Below, in pieces: positions 27,610 to 36,482 of a stretch of DNA of 64,000 bases; position 1 is the stretch's first letter, and each line of letters starts with the position of its first letter. A program made the translations under genes and the position numbers. The notes below the pieces were generated by a model. That model was not told the origin of the DNA. It worked only from the letters and a program-made list of their open reading frames with translations, and made no database searches. Origin of the DNA: Mangrovimonas sp. ST2L15 (GTDB lineage: Bacteria > Bacteroidota > Bacteroidia > Flavobacteriales > Flavobacteriaceae); NCBI RefSeq assembly GCF_001280515.1, contig NZ_LBIQ01000030.1:372001-436000 (forward strand). Direction: 5' to 3'.

Positions 27610-28570
27610 AGGTTTTACCAAGATTGTTAGTTTTTGCATGCTTAATAGCCAACAAAAATATCTTAAAGTTTTGACTTAGCCCACAATTAAAAAAAAGAAT
27701 GAAAGTAAAAATGGCAAGGTTAATTGAATACACCGCAGAATTCTTAGTCAAATACCTTTTCTCAAAAATCATTCGATTTCTAATGGTATAATATATTCTA
27801 AACCTAGAGCCTTTACTTATAGTTTGAAAAACCGTTTGGGATGTACTATTTACACTCCATGATTTATCAATATCCCTAACTTTACTGTTAAGTAATAAAA
27901 TGATTTTTTTACTCATTTTGGTAATACGGTAACTCCAGTCATGGTCATCCGAATACAAATAAAACTCCTCGTCAGGAAACCCTATGTCATTTATTAATGA
28001 CTTGTGAAAAAACATGCCTCCATATGGTGCATAAGCAATTCTCCCAGATGTGATCTTACTGTTTAAAGATTCTCGTTTCTTAAATGGTTTTTTTAATTTC
28101 TCCATTAAACTGAATCCATAGAAACTATTTGGTTTACTCAGTACCAAATTTGGGTTCTCACTGAGTATTGCTGTCTTATATTGATAACGATCTGGCCTGT
28201 AAGATAATAAACAAGCCGTTTCATTATCTTTTCTTACCCAATAACTATGTATATTTTCAAGAGCGCCTTCTTCAGGCTCGTTATCATCATCAAGTAACCA
28301 AATATACTCATGCTCTGATTTTTGAAAAACATACTTTAGACCAATTTTAAATGCTTTTGCAGAACCTTCATTAACCGTATTCCAGATAACATGTAAATTA
28401 GGGCTATACTTCGTTTGAAAGTTTTGTAACAAAACTTTACTCTCATTTTCTGAATTATTATCTACAACAACAACTTTGGATACCCTCTCTTTAAAACAAG
28501 TCTCAATTACTCTTTTTAGTAAATGAAATCTATTTGAATATGTAACTATAATTACAGTTGTATTTAACAT
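27590..28570 (-). CDS. Glycosyltransferase family 2
   Basis: Inverting GT-A sugar transferase of 326 aa. It shows the N-terminal TVIIVTYSNRFHLL strand, VVVDNNSEN (about residue 36) and the metal-binding DDDNEPEEGAL region (about residue 95), with a later DHDWSYR (about residue 200) matching rhamnosyltransferase-like GT2 enzymes. A C-terminal hydrophobic stretch (about 285-300) may bind the membrane. Since dTDP-rhamnose genes are in the same locus, rhamnosyl transfer is a reasonable but unproven guess. Confidence 0.88.
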   Translation of the reverse strand: MLNTTVIIVTYSNRFHLLKRVIETCFKERVSKVVVVDNNSENESKVLLQNFQTKYSPNLHVIWNTVNEGSAKAFKIGLKYVFQKSEHEYIWLLDDDNEPEEGALENIHSYWVRKDNETACLLSYRPDRYQYKTAILSENPNLVLSKPNSFYGFSLMEKLKKPFKKRESLNSKITSGRIAYAPYGGMFFHKSLINDIGFPDEEFYLYSDDHDWSYRITKMSKKIILLLNSKVRDIDKSWSVNSTSQTVFQTISKGSRFRIYYTIRNRMIFEKRYLTKNSAVYSINLAIFTFILFFNCGLSQNFKIFLLAIKHAKTNNLGKTFEGSLN

Positions 28571-28573
28571 AAA

Positions 28574-29482
28574 TTATTCCCAAGCCTTTATTTTTTTACC
28601 TAAAACCTTTTCTAATTCATTGATGTCCTCAACAAAGAACCTATTCTTAATCAAATCACGATCATATGGAATTTTCTTTTCAGAATCATTTAGCAACTTT
28701 AAGTTCTTTTTATAAACAAATTGTTTTAAAACAACTCTCAAGTTTTTGGGCAGTACTTGTTTCAAAAAATCCTTGATTTTAGATGGTGTATTTAAAAATT
28801 TTGAGACCCAAAGAAATTTTGCTTTCTCAGCGGGGTTACTTTTTAAATCCAAATTCAATTCCTGATGATTTACACCTAAAAATTCCTGTATTTCATTTAT
28901 TACGATCTCTTTATTAGCCAAAAACTCTTCAAATATAAAAACCCTCACATTGTCTTTAGGGAATTGTTTATAAATGTATTTTAGAGTTCCTGAGTATTGC
29001 CCTCTGGATATATAACCAAAATGGTTTTTTTCAAAATGACCAAGTTCTTCAGACTCATAATCTTTATGATATTTTGGACTTGAAAGCCGCAATGGTTCAT
29101 TTTCAAGAGCATCTAAAAAATCAAACTCTTCATACCCCCTTTTTTTACTCATTAAATAATGAGAAAAAGCTCTTTTAACAGGGTCTCTCAATAAAAAGAT
29201 AATTTTAGTATCTGCTCCAAAACAATCTAAGATCCGGTCAATAGACCTATTTTCAATTTGTAAGTTAGGGTTAATATTTCCAATACACTTTTCATCGTTA
29301 AAAGTTTTGAAATAAGTCTCAAAATAATATTTTAGACCCTTAGCATACACTTCATTTACATCAAAAAAATGAGCCTCTTTTTCAATCGGCAAGTAAATTT
29401 CAGAATGCTGTTTTAAAATATCATGTAAAAGTGTTGTGCCTGCTTTTTGTGCTCCAATACAAAAAAAATGGACTTTATTCAT
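28574..29482 (-). CDS. PAPS-dependent sulfotransferase
   Basis: Sulfotransferase of 302 aa (Sulfotransfer_1/3 superfamily) that would transfer sulfate from PAPS to a glycan hydroxyl. The 5'-phosphosulfate loop is GAQKAGTT at residues 10-17, and the 3'-phosphate-binding motif is FLLRDPVKRAFSHYL (about residue 105). No membrane segment, so it is cytoplasmic and would act on the lipid-linked repeat unit. Its ATG overlaps the upstream gene's stop (ATGA). The nearby cysD, cysN, cysC and cysQ genes supply and recycle the donor, which supports a sulfated polysaccharide product. Confidence 0.9.
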   Translation of the reverse strand: MNKVHFFCIGAQKAGTTLLHDILKQHSEIYLPIEKEAHFFDVNEVYAKGLKYYFETYFKTFNDEKCIGNINPNLQIENRSIDRILDCFGADTKIIFLLRDPVKRAFSHYLMSKKRGYEEFDFLDALENEPLRLSSPKYHKDYESEELGHFEKNHFGYISRGQYSGTLKYIYKQFPKDNVRVFIFEEFLANKEIVINEIQEFLGVNHQELNLDLKSNPAEKAKFLWVSKFLNTPSKIKDFLKQVLPKNLRVVLKQFVYKKNLKLLNDSEKKIPYDRDLIKNRFFVEDINELEKVLGKKIKAWE

Positions 29483-29769
29483 TCTCTAATTCTAATTATT
29501 TTACCCGGTACTCCTCCTACTATTCCATTTCGAGGAACATTTTTAGTTACCACCGCATTTACAGCAATAATAGCACCTTCTTCTATTGTGACTCCTTTGT
29601 TAATAACTATACCGTGTCCTACCCAAAAATTATCTTTAATTGTAATAGGATCTGTAATAATACCTTGTTGTGTCATAGGCTTATTTAGATCCTTAAAGTC
29701 AAGGTCTGTATCTCTAATTGATACTGAATCTGCAATCATAACATTTTTTCCAATCAAATGGTTTGACAT
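29479..29769 (-). pseudogene. Truncated hexapeptide-repeat acetyltransferase (C-terminal part only)
   Basis: The 96-aa frame holds only the C-terminal left-handed beta-helix of a WcaF/maltose O-acetyltransferase-type enzyme: LIGKNVMIADSVSIRDTD, then ITIKDNFWVGHGIVINKGVT and the closing GVPGKIIRIRE. Intact enzymes are usually 180-220 aa. The segment after IRDTD normally holds the catalytic His (as in DTDHS) but here reads LDFKD. The frame is closed upstream by a stop and runs into a sulfotransferase fragment in another frame. It is probably a non-functional remnant, though a short expressed protein cannot be excluded. Confidence 0.75.
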
Positions 29770-29845
29770 CAAAATAATACTCTATACTGGATCCCGCACA
29801 TTTAGGAATATGTAAAAAAATGACTTTATGTTTATGACTTATCAT
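29714..29845 (-). pseudogene. 5' fragment of a second sulfotransferase gene (Sulfotransfer_2-like)
   Basis: A 43-codon frame beginning with ATG overlapping the flippase stop (ATGA) encodes HKVIFLHIPKCAGSSIEYYF, the N-terminal PAPS-binding loop (HIPKCAGSS) of the sulfotransferase family 2. It then runs into sequence coding in another frame for the acetyltransferase remnant and stops at 29714. The rest of the enzyme is missing. The coupled start codon shows this was once a regular member of the operon. A deletion or recombination at about 29760-29775 best explains the structure. Confidence 0.7.
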
Positions 29846-31161
29846 TTGAATAATGGTATTGATAGTATTCCCGTAAACTTTCTGGCAAAATAGACTTTAG
29901 TTATATTTTCTAACGCAATAACCAAACTGGTGGCTGTTGCCGCTCCAATAGCACCAAATTTTTGTATTAAAATAAAATTCAAAAAAATATTAAAAATAGC
30001 ATATCCAGTAGAAATGTAGCTATGAACTTTTCCAAACCCGCATAATATCAATAGTAACCCCGAACACCCAGTGCTAATATTAATTAATTGCCCTAAACCA
30101 AGAATAATTAAAATATTATAAGCTTCTTTGAACTCCACTCCCCAAAGCCCTAATATAGGTTTACCTAATAAAATGAATGCAAATAAAAATAAGATTCCAA
30201 TAGGAACTAAAAATAAGGTAACTCTTTGAACCAAAACTTGTAAGTCACTTTTCTTATTAAGTTCATAAAATGAAGCTATTTTGGGTGCTAACGACGAATT
30301 TGAAACTTGTAAAAAAAACAAAACAAATAACGCTAATCTAGAAGCAACACTGTATAGTCCAACTTCTGCAGAATCACTTAACCAGCCTAACATAATAACA
30401 TCTGTTGAAGTAGATATAATAACCATCGAAGAGACCAATAAAAGTGGTAACGAATCTTTTAGAATAGAAGGGTCATACACTCTTTTATAGTTCTTTTTCC
30501 GAAACAACTTATGCCAATATGCTCTAGCCGAAAAAAAAGTTACTACCTTACCAAGAGCGTAGAGCAAAATAATATTAAGAATGGTAATTTCTACAGCAAA
30601 AATCCAATAAATTATTAATCCTATTCCTATTATTACTGAAGTTAAAACCTCCTTGAGCAAATTACTTTGCCAAACTTTGCGATATCCATTAATACCACTC
30701 GCATATATTTGTCCTATCGTTTGAGGAAGTATTGCACAAAACATAATTAGGAGGGGAGTATAGATGAACTCTGATTCAAAAATTTGTTCAGCTAAATATC
30801 TAGAGCTTAAAATACCTAGAACTATAACAGTAAATGACGAAAACAGGCCTATAATAACACTTGAATAAATATTATTATTAATTGAACTGAAATCTCTTTG
30901 GCTTACTCCAACAGATATGTTTTTAACGAGAACATTATCCAATCCGAGAGTTGAAAATACCATAAGAATTGTTATAATTTGATTAATTAGGTTGATATTC
31001 CCTAATCCTTCAGGTCCCAAAGTCTGACCAATAAAAATACTTACCAACAGTCGTGCAATTATCCCAAAAATTTTTACAATCATAGAATAATAACCCTTAC
31101 TAAATACTTCTTTTGTATGGATATCTAAATTACTTAGCCTTTTCTTCAATCTTATGGGCAT
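29842..31161 (-). CDS. wzx: Wzx-type polysaccharide flippase
   Basis: Integral membrane protein of 439 aa in the MATE/Wzx superfamily with twelve to fourteen predicted helices. The N-terminus (KGYYSMIVKIFGIIARLLVSIFIGQ, spanning about residues 22-46, then LGPEGLGNINL) is typical of Wzx. It would flip undecaprenyl-PP-linked repeat units to the periplasm for polymerisation by the Wzy-like proteins downstream. The ATG at 31161 is preferred; a TTG at 31176 adds five residues. It is the first gene of the distal polysaccharide block, after a gap of about 230 nt with a promoter. Confidence 0.88.
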   Translation of the reverse strand: MPIRLKKRLSNLDIHTKEVFSKGYYSMIVKIFGIIARLLVSIFIGQTLGPEGLGNINLINQIITILMVFSTLGLDNVLVKNISVGVSQRDFSSINNNIYSSVIIGLFSSFTVIVLGILSSRYLAEQIFESEFIYTPLLIMFCAILPQTIGQIYASGINGYRKVWQSNLLKEVLTSVIIGIGLIIYWIFAVEITILNIILLYALGKVVTFFSARAYWHKLFRKKNYKRVYDPSILKDSLPLLLVSSMVIISTSTDVIMLGWLSDSAEVGLYSVASRLALFVLFFLQVSNSSLAPKIASFYELNKKSDLQVLVQRVTLFLVPIGILFLFAFILLGKPILGLWGVEFKEAYNILIILGLGQLINISTGCSGLLLILCGFGKVHSYISTGYAIFNIFLNFILIQKFGAIGAATATSLVIALENITKVYFARKFTGILSIPLFK

Positions 31162-31185
31162 AAAAACGTATAACAATCAAATATT

Positions 31186-31193
31186 CAAAACTA
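31186..31193 (-). promoter_or_regulatory. Promoter -7 box for the flippase and distal polysaccharide genes
   Basis: The minus strand reads TAGTTTTG, matching TAnnTTTG, 24 nt before the flippase ATG. The gap between cysN and wzx (31162-31387) is the longest in the window; apart from this box it shows only an AT-rich dyad (31251-31258 with 31262-31269) and no visible coding remnant. Confidence 0.5.
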
Positions 31194-31387
31194 AAAATTA
31201 TATTCGATTTGATTTTTTAAAAAAGAAAACGGTAATTAACTTAATGAAGCTAATTCTTAGAAAGAATTAAATACTGTAATATAATAGCTATTCTCTTTTC
31301 CTCAGTAATTGATATTTTTAATGACTTTGAGATATGTATTCAAAAAATATTTAATTAATTAATGGCTAGACAATTAACGCTAAAATA

Positions 31388-32641
31388 TCACACCACCATC
31401 CCGGCAGCCACAGTTTCATTAGTTGCATCATCAACCAAAATAATACTTCCAGTCGTTCTATTCTCTCTATATGAATCCACCATCAAAGGTTGGGTAGTAC
31501 GTAGTTTTACTTTACAAATATCATTCATGGTCAACTCCTTGTCATCTTCTTTTCTTTCCAAGGTATTGATATCAATTTTATAGACAACTTCTTTAATCAT
31601 CGCCTTTTGGTCATTTGAAGTGTGTTTTACAGTGTATTTTGCTCTTGGCTTAGCCGGACTGTTATTCAACCAACAAAGCATTACCTCGATGTCCTGACTA
31701 GCCTCAGGCTTATTGTTTGAGCGAACGATCATATCTCCACGACTAATGTCTATATCATCTTCTAAAGTAATGGAAACCGACATGGGCGCAAAAGCTTCAT
31801 TTACGGCACTATCAAAGGTATCTATTGAACGGATTTTGGAAGTAAATCCAGATGGCATCACTGTGACCTCATCACCAGGTCTAAAAACACCACTCGCAAC
31901 ACGTCCTGCATAACCTCTATAGTCCCTAAATTCTCCTTGCTGCGGTCTTAAAACCGTTTGAACAGGGAAACGCGCATCTACTTTATTGATATCACTACTT
32001 ATGTGCATGGTTTCAAGGGTATGTAAAAGAGGTGCGCCTTGATACCAATCCATATGCTCAGATCTGTTCACCACATTGTCTCCCAACAAAGCAGAAATAG
32101 GAATAAATCGAACGTCTTTTACCATCATTTTAGAGGAAAACTCTTCAAATTGCTCAATCACTTTTTGATAAGCATCTTCCTGAAAATCAACTAAATCCAT
32201 TTTGTTGATACACACTATCACATGGGGGATTTGCAATAAAGAGGCAATAAAGGAATGCCTTCTGGTCTGCTCAATAACTCCATGTCTGGCATCGACCAAA
32301 ATAATGGCAGCATTAGCTGTTGAAGCCCCTGTTACCATGTTTCTGGTATATTGAATATGTCCAGGCGTATCGGCTATAATAAACTTACGCTTTGGTGTGG
32401 TAAAATATCTGTAAGCCACATCAATGGTAATTCCTTGTTCCCGTTCATCTCTTAATCCATCTGTAAATAACGCCAAATCAACGCCTTCATGACCTTTTTT
32501 CTTACTCGTGTTCTCAATGGCCTCAAGTTGGTCTTCAAAAATGGACTTTGAATCATATAACAACCTACCGATTAAGGTACTTTTCCCGTCATCAACACTC
32601 CCTGCAGTTGTAAATCTTAATAATTGGTTATTGTCTAACAT
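31388..32641 (-). CDS. cysN: Sulfate adenylyltransferase subunit 1 (GTPase)
   Basis: GTP-hydrolysing subunit of ATP sulfurylase, which with CysD makes adenosine 5'-phosphosulfate (APS). The 417-aa protein shows the P-loop GSVDDGKSTLIGRL (about residue 14), switch II DTPGHIQYTRNM (about 95) and NKMD (about 150), followed by beta-barrel domains 2 and 3 of the EF-Tu type. There is no fused APS kinase; CysC is separate. It is the last gene of the cysQ-DUF2061-cysC-cysD-cysN group, 52 nt after cysD. Confidence 0.96.
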   Translation of the reverse strand: MLDNNQLLRFTTAGSVDDGKSTLIGRLLYDSKSIFEDQLEAIENTSKKKGHEGVDLALFTDGLRDEREQGITIDVAYRYFTTPKRKFIIADTPGHIQYTRNMVTGASTANAAIILVDARHGVIEQTRRHSFIASLLQIPHVIVCINKMDLVDFQEDAYQKVIEQFEEFSSKMMVKDVRFIPISALLGDNVVNRSEHMDWYQGAPLLHTLETMHISSDINKVDARFPVQTVLRPQQGEFRDYRGYAGRVASGVFRPGDEVTVMPSGFTSKIRSIDTFDSAVNEAFAPMSVSITLEDDIDISRGDMIVRSNNKPEASQDIEVMLCWLNNSPAKPRAKYTVKHTSNDQKAMIKEVVYKIDINTLERKEDDKELTMNDICKVKLRTTQPLMVDSYRENRTTGSIILVDDATNETVAAGMVV

Positions 32642-32693
32642 ATATTTTTATTAGTAGTACTATAATTGAATTATAGAATAATTGATGTTTAAT

Positions 32694-33599
32694 TTAAAAA
32701 TACCCTTGACGTTTACGGTCTTCCATAGCGGTTTCAGAACGCTTGTCATCACTTCTGTTCCCTCTTTCTGTTTGTCTCATAGCGGAAACTTCATTGGCAA
32801 TCTTTTCAACGGTATCTGCATCGCTTTCAATACCACCTGTAATAGTAATATCTCCTAAAGTTCTAAAACGTATCTTCTTGACGACTATTTCTTCTGTCTC
32901 TTCAAGCATTAAAAATTCTGAATTGGGTATCCAAGAATTGTTTCTCCAAACACACTCTCTTTCATGAGCAAAGTATAAGGATGGTATTTGAATGTTTTCC
33001 CTTTTTATGTAATTCCAAACGTCCATTTCAGTCCAATTACTGATAGGAAATGCTCTAAAGTGTTCTCCTTCAAAATGCTTGCCATTGAAAATATTCCAAA
33101 GTTCTGGACGTTGGTTTTTAGGATCCCATTGTCCAAAATCATCTCTATGTGAAAAGAAACGTTCTTTTGCTCGTGCCTTTTCTTCATCTCTTCTTCCTCC
33201 ACCTATGGCACAATCTACTTTATGTGTTTCTATGGCATCCAATAAGGTAGTTATCTGAAGTGCATTTCTGGTTGCGTTCTTTCCTCTTTCTTCTGCTACT
33301 CTCCCTTGATCAATTGATTCCTGTACAGAGCCTACAATCAAATTGACACCCAACTCGTCAATCAAATCATCACGAAATTTAATGGTCTCAGGGAAGTTGT
33401 GTCCCGTATCCACATGCATTAAAGCAAAAGGAATTTTACTAGGGTAAAATGCCTTTCTGGCTAAATGCGTCACTACTATCGAATCCTTTCCTCCAGAAAA
33501 AAGAATAACCGGATTTTGAAATTGAGCCCACACTTCACGCAATACAAATATCGCTTCACTCTCTAACTCGTCTAAATAATTTAAATAATACTTACTCAT
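32694..33599 (-). CDS. cysD: Sulfate adenylyltransferase subunit 2
   Basis: Catalytic subunit of ATP sulfurylase, forming APS from ATP and sulfate with CysN. The 301-aa protein has the PP-loop ATP-binding motif ILFSGGKDSIV (about residue 32), followed by the HVDTGHNFPET and GGGRRDEEKARAKER regions typical of CysD, and the C-terminal DRKRQGYF ending. Its ATG overlaps the cysC stop by 4 nt (33596-33599), so the two are translationally coupled. Confidence 0.97.
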   Translation of the reverse strand: MSKYYLNYLDELESEAIFVLREVWAQFQNPVILFSGGKDSIVVTHLARKAFYPSKIPFALMHVDTGHNFPETIKFRDDLIDELGVNLIVGSVQESIDQGRVAEERGKNATRNALQITTLLDAIETHKVDCAIGGGRRDEEKARAKERFFSHRDDFGQWDPKNQRPELWNIFNGKHFEGEHFRAFPISNWTEMDVWNYIKRENIQIPSLYFAHERECVWRNNSWIPNSEFLMLEETEEIVVKKIRFRTLGDITITGGIESDADTVEKIANEVSAMRQTERGNRSDDKRSETAMEDRKRQGYF

Positions 33600-34195
33600 G
33601 ATTGCCTTGACAATTTTGGCGTTATAAATTCAATAATCCTAATGACTGCTTCGTCAACAGATTCTTTTTCCGTTTTTATTTCAATATCGGGATTTTCTGG
33701 GGCCTCATAAGGGGCAGAGATTCCAGTCATATTTTTTATTTCACCGGCTCTTGCCTTCTTGTAGAGTCCTTTCACATCCCTTCGTTCACATTCCTCAACA
33801 CTGGTGTTGATGTAAACCTCAACAAAGTTAACATCTTTGACGATTCTTCTTATGTTATCACGGTCTTTTTTATAGGGCGAAACAAAAGCCGCCAAAACCA
33901 CCAACCCAGCATCTACCATCAAACCTGCCACTTCTGCAATTCTGCGAATATTTTCAGTTCGATCTTCTGGAGAAAAGCTTAAATCATTATTAATTCCCTT
34001 TCTAATGTTATCACCATCAAGAGTATAGGTTTTAATTCCCTTTTCAAATAGTTTTTGCTCTACAACGTTAGCAATTGTCGACTTCCCTGATCCCGAAAGT
34101 CCTGTGAACCACAATAAAAAAGAGTTATGTTTATTCGATGTCCTGCGATCTTCTTGAGACACCTGATATGAGTGGGGTATAATGTTCTCCTTCAT
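33596..34195 (-). CDS. cysC: Adenylylsulfate kinase
   Basis: APS kinase, phosphorylating APS to PAPS, the sulfate donor for sulfotransferases. The 199-aa protein shows the P-loop FTGLSGSGKSTIA (about residue 31), the DGDNIRKGIN motif (about 60) and the conserved GVYKKAR-like loop (here LYKKARAGEIKNMTGIS). No PAPS reductase (cysH) is in the window, so the PAPS made here most plausibly feeds the sulfotransferase in this locus. It starts 14 nt after the DUF2061 gene. Confidence 0.97.
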   Translation of the reverse strand: MKENIIPHSYQVSQEDRRTSNKHNSFLLWFTGLSGSGKSTIANVVEQKLFEKGIKTYTLDGDNIRKGINNDLSFSPEDRTENIRRIAEVAGLMVDAGLVVLAAFVSPYKKDRDNIRRIVKDVNFVEVYINTSVEECERRDVKGLYKKARAGEIKNMTGISAPYEAPENPDIEIKTEKESVDEAVIRIIEFITPKLSRQS

Positions 34196-34209
34196 TTCTT
34201 ATTTCTTTA

Positions 34210-34638
34210 TTAATCAACCTCTCGGTTAGGAAGTCCAAAATTGATGCGATACCAAATTCTTTCATGAAAATAGTATAAAGTCATTTTAGTTAGAACTTCA
34301 GCAAGACCTATTTTTAAACCAGCCATAGGATTTCCAGAAATAATCCAAGCTAAGGTCATAGTATCTATGGTCCCTATCATTCTCCAAGTAATGGTTTTAG
34401 CAATATGTCGTTTCTTGCTTTCCAAACGTCTCCCATCTTTTGAAAGATTGATTTTAAACCAAACTCTTTCATGCAGATAATAAAGGATAGATTTGGTGGT
34501 TACCTCAGCAAAACCTATTTTCAATCCTGTCAAAGGATTTCCTGTTATTAACCAAGAAAGCAGAATGGTATCTAATGTTCCTACCAATCGCCAAGTGATG
34601 GTTTTTGCAATATGTCGTTTATAGGAAACGTCTGCCAT
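34210..34638 (-). CDS. Tandem DUF2061 membrane protein in the sulfate-activation operon
   Basis: 142-aa protein made of two DUF2061 domains in tandem (from about residues 9 and 78). Each carries HIAKTITWR, a hydrophobic helix ending in SGNP or TGNP, LKIG-AEV-TK and a closing YY-HER-W motif. The DNA of the repeats is also close: identical GCAATATGTCGTTT tracts lie at 34400-34413 and 34607-34620, exactly 69 codons apart. DUF2061 function is unknown. Its place between cysQ and cysC suggests a part in sulfate uptake, activation or PAPS use; this is inference. Confidence 0.85.
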   Translation of the reverse strand: MADVSYKRHIAKTITWRLVGTLDTILLSWLITGNPLTGLKIGFAEVTTKSILYYLHERVWFKINLSKDGRRLESKKRHIAKTITWRMIGTIDTMTLAWIISGNPMAGLKIGLAEVLTKMTLYYFHERIWYRINFGLPNREVD

Positions 34639-34641
34639 AAA

Positions 34642-35442
34642 CTATCTACTCACCAAAAAATAACTGTTCAACAAGTTTTCTTTATTGTACTGTAAAGGTT
34701 TATCCGTTTCCTTAGAAATAACCTGTAAGCCAACAGCATTACATATGGCCTGACCTGCTGCTGTGTCCCACTCCATAGTAGGAGCGTATCTTGGGTAAAC
34801 ATCAGCATTCCCCTCTGCCACCAAACAGAATTTTAAAGAACTACCTTTGGAGACAATCTCGACATCCTTGCCTTCATTTTTAAGACACTCGACAAAGTCT
34901 AATGTATCCTGATTCATATGGGAACGACTCCCTACAACTTCAATTTTATTTGACTTTTCAGTCTTTGGACTTAAGGCTCTAGCCTTTATCATTATTTCCT
35001 CAAAAGAAACATCATGAGAGTCAAGCTCAACTTTAAAGGCTTCCTCTTTAGTCACATCAGCAAAATATAACGATTTTACAGCTGGGACATAGATTACCCC
35101 CAATTGTGGTTTCCCCTGTTCTACCAAGGCTATATTAACAGTAAATTCGCCATTACGCTTTATAAATTCTTTGGTCCCATCTACTGGATCAACCACCCAA
35201 CAAGTATCCCATGTTTTCCTTACAGCATAGTCCACTTGTTTATTTTCTTCACTTATGATTGGAATTTCGGTTGGTATTAAAAATGAATTGATGATATCAT
35301 TTGATTGTTTATCAGCTTCTGTTAAGGGAGATTTATCATCCTTATATTCCACATCAAATACAGAATCATAGACTTCCATAATTCTTTCACCCGCCTTTAA
35401 GGAGGCTTCAATAGCTATTTTTAAATGATTATTTATTGACAT
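34642..35442 (-). CDS. cysQ: 3'(2'),5'-bisphosphate nucleotidase
   Basis: Inositol monophosphatase-family phosphatase of about 266 aa that removes PAP, the inhibitory by-product of sulfotransferases, or returns PAPS to APS. It shows metal-binding motifs [11 protein letters not shown] (about residue 33), SEENK and the signature [13 protein letters not shown] (about residue 83), with [10 protein letters not shown] near the C-terminus. The ATG at 35442 (MSINNHLK) is preferred to 35451; either way the start overlaps the end of fcl. It completes a PAPS make-and-recycle set with cysC, cysD and cysN. Confidence 0.93.
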   Translation of the reverse strand: MSINNHLKIAIEASLKAGERIMEVYDSVFDVEYKDDKSPLTEADKQSNDIINSFLIPTEIPIISEENKQVDYAVRKTWDTCWVVDPVDGTKEFIKRNGEFTVNIALVEQGKPQLGVIYVPAVKSLYFADVTKEEAFKVELDSHDVSFEEIMIKARALSPKTEKSNKIEVVGSRSHMNQDTLDFVECLKNEGKDVEIVSKGSSLKFCLVAEGNADVYPRYAPTMEWDTAAGQAICNAVGLQVISKETDKPLQYNKENLLNSYFLVSR

Positions 35443-36475
35443 ACCAATCATATACTTTTTTAATTCCGTCCTTTAATTCAATTTGATGTTTCCATCCTAG
35501 GCCATTCAGCTTAGAGACATCTGTTAATTTTCTCATGGTTCCATCAGGTTTTTCAGAGTTAAAAACCAACTCTCCGTCAAAACCAATAATTCCTTTTATT
35601 GTTTCTGCCAGTTCCTTTATAGATACTTCCTTACCAGTTCCAATATTAATATGGGTATTTCTGATTTCCTTAGCTCCCTCTGAATAGGTATCTTCAAAAT
35701 TTCTATTTTCCATTATAAAAACACAGGCATCAGCCATGTCCTTTGACCACAAAAATTCCCTCATTGGCTTTCCTGAACCCCAAATCTCTACACTTTTTTC
35801 GCTAATACCAAATTTTGATAGATAGGATTTTGCCTCTTCAATAGAATCCATTTTCAAATCATTTAAAACTTCCTCAATATTTCCGTCATTAAGAAGTTTA
35901 GCTAAATGGATTTTACGTATCAAGGCCGGCAAAACATGAGATTTTTCCAAATCAAAATTATCATTTGGCCCATATAGATTAGTTGGCATAACCGAAATAA
36001 AATTAGTGCCATACTGAATGTTATAACTTTCACACATCTTTATCCCAGCAATCTTAGCAATGGCGTAAGGCTCATTGGTATATTCTAGAGGATCTGTTAG
36101 CAAGTAATCTTCCTTCATGGGTTGTGGGCAATTCTTTGGATAAATACAAGTACTTCCCAAGAACAATAATTTCTTAACTCCATGAACATAACTTTGATGA
36201 ATCACATGATTCTGAATCATCATATTATCATAAATAAATTCAGCTCTATACACATTGTTGGCTATTATTCCACCAACTTTTGCAGCTGCTAAAAAAACGT
36301 ATTCCGGCTTTTCGGTTTCAAAAAATTGCTCGACCCTTTCTTGGTTGGTTAAATCTAGCTCAGCATGGGTTCGAGTAACGATATTGGTATAGCCTTTGTT
36401 TTTTAAATTCTCAAGAATAGCGCTACCTACAAGTCCTCTATGGCCTGCAACATAAATCTTTGAATTCTTGTCCAT
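35429..36475 (-). CDS. fcl: GDP-L-fucose synthase
   Basis: Bifunctional epimerase-reductase making GDP-L-fucose from GDP-4-keto-6-deoxymannose. The 348-aa SDR protein has the NADP-binding [21 protein letters not shown] and the [11 protein letters not shown] catalytic Tyr-Lys (YxxxK). It is longer than the usual 310-320 aa because of an insertion at about residues 195-230 ([20 protein letters not shown] and on), rich in charged residues, placed after the AALIRKIH segment. It follows gmd by 7 nt and overlaps cysQ. Confidence 0.95.
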   Translation of the reverse strand: MDKNSKIYVAGHRGLVGSAILENLKNKGYTNIVTRTHAELDLTNQERVEQFFETEKPEYVFLAAAKVGGIIANNVYRAEFIYDNMMIQNHVIHQSYVHGVKKLLFLGSTCIYPKNCPQPMKEDYLLTDPLEYTNEPYAIAKIAGIKMCESYNIQYGTNFISVMPTNLYGPNDNFDLEKSHVLPALIRKIHLAKLLNDGNIEEVLNDLKMDSIEEAKSYLSKFGISEKSVEIWGSGKPMREFLWSKDMADACVFIMENRNFEDTYSEGAKEIRNTHINIGTGKEVSIKELAETIKGIIGFDGELVFNSEKPDGTMRKLTDVSKLNGLGWKHQIELKDGIKKVYDWYVNK

Positions 36476-36482
36476 AGACTAA

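Noticed and set aside
31251-31269. AT-rich dyad between cysN and wzx as a terminator
   Set aside because: Eight AT-rich pairs with no U-tract on either strand; too weak to call.
34210-34638. Tandem repeat in the DUF2061 gene as a mobile or CRISPR-like repeat
   Set aside because: It is an in-frame domain duplication within one protein, with diverged DNA between the copies.
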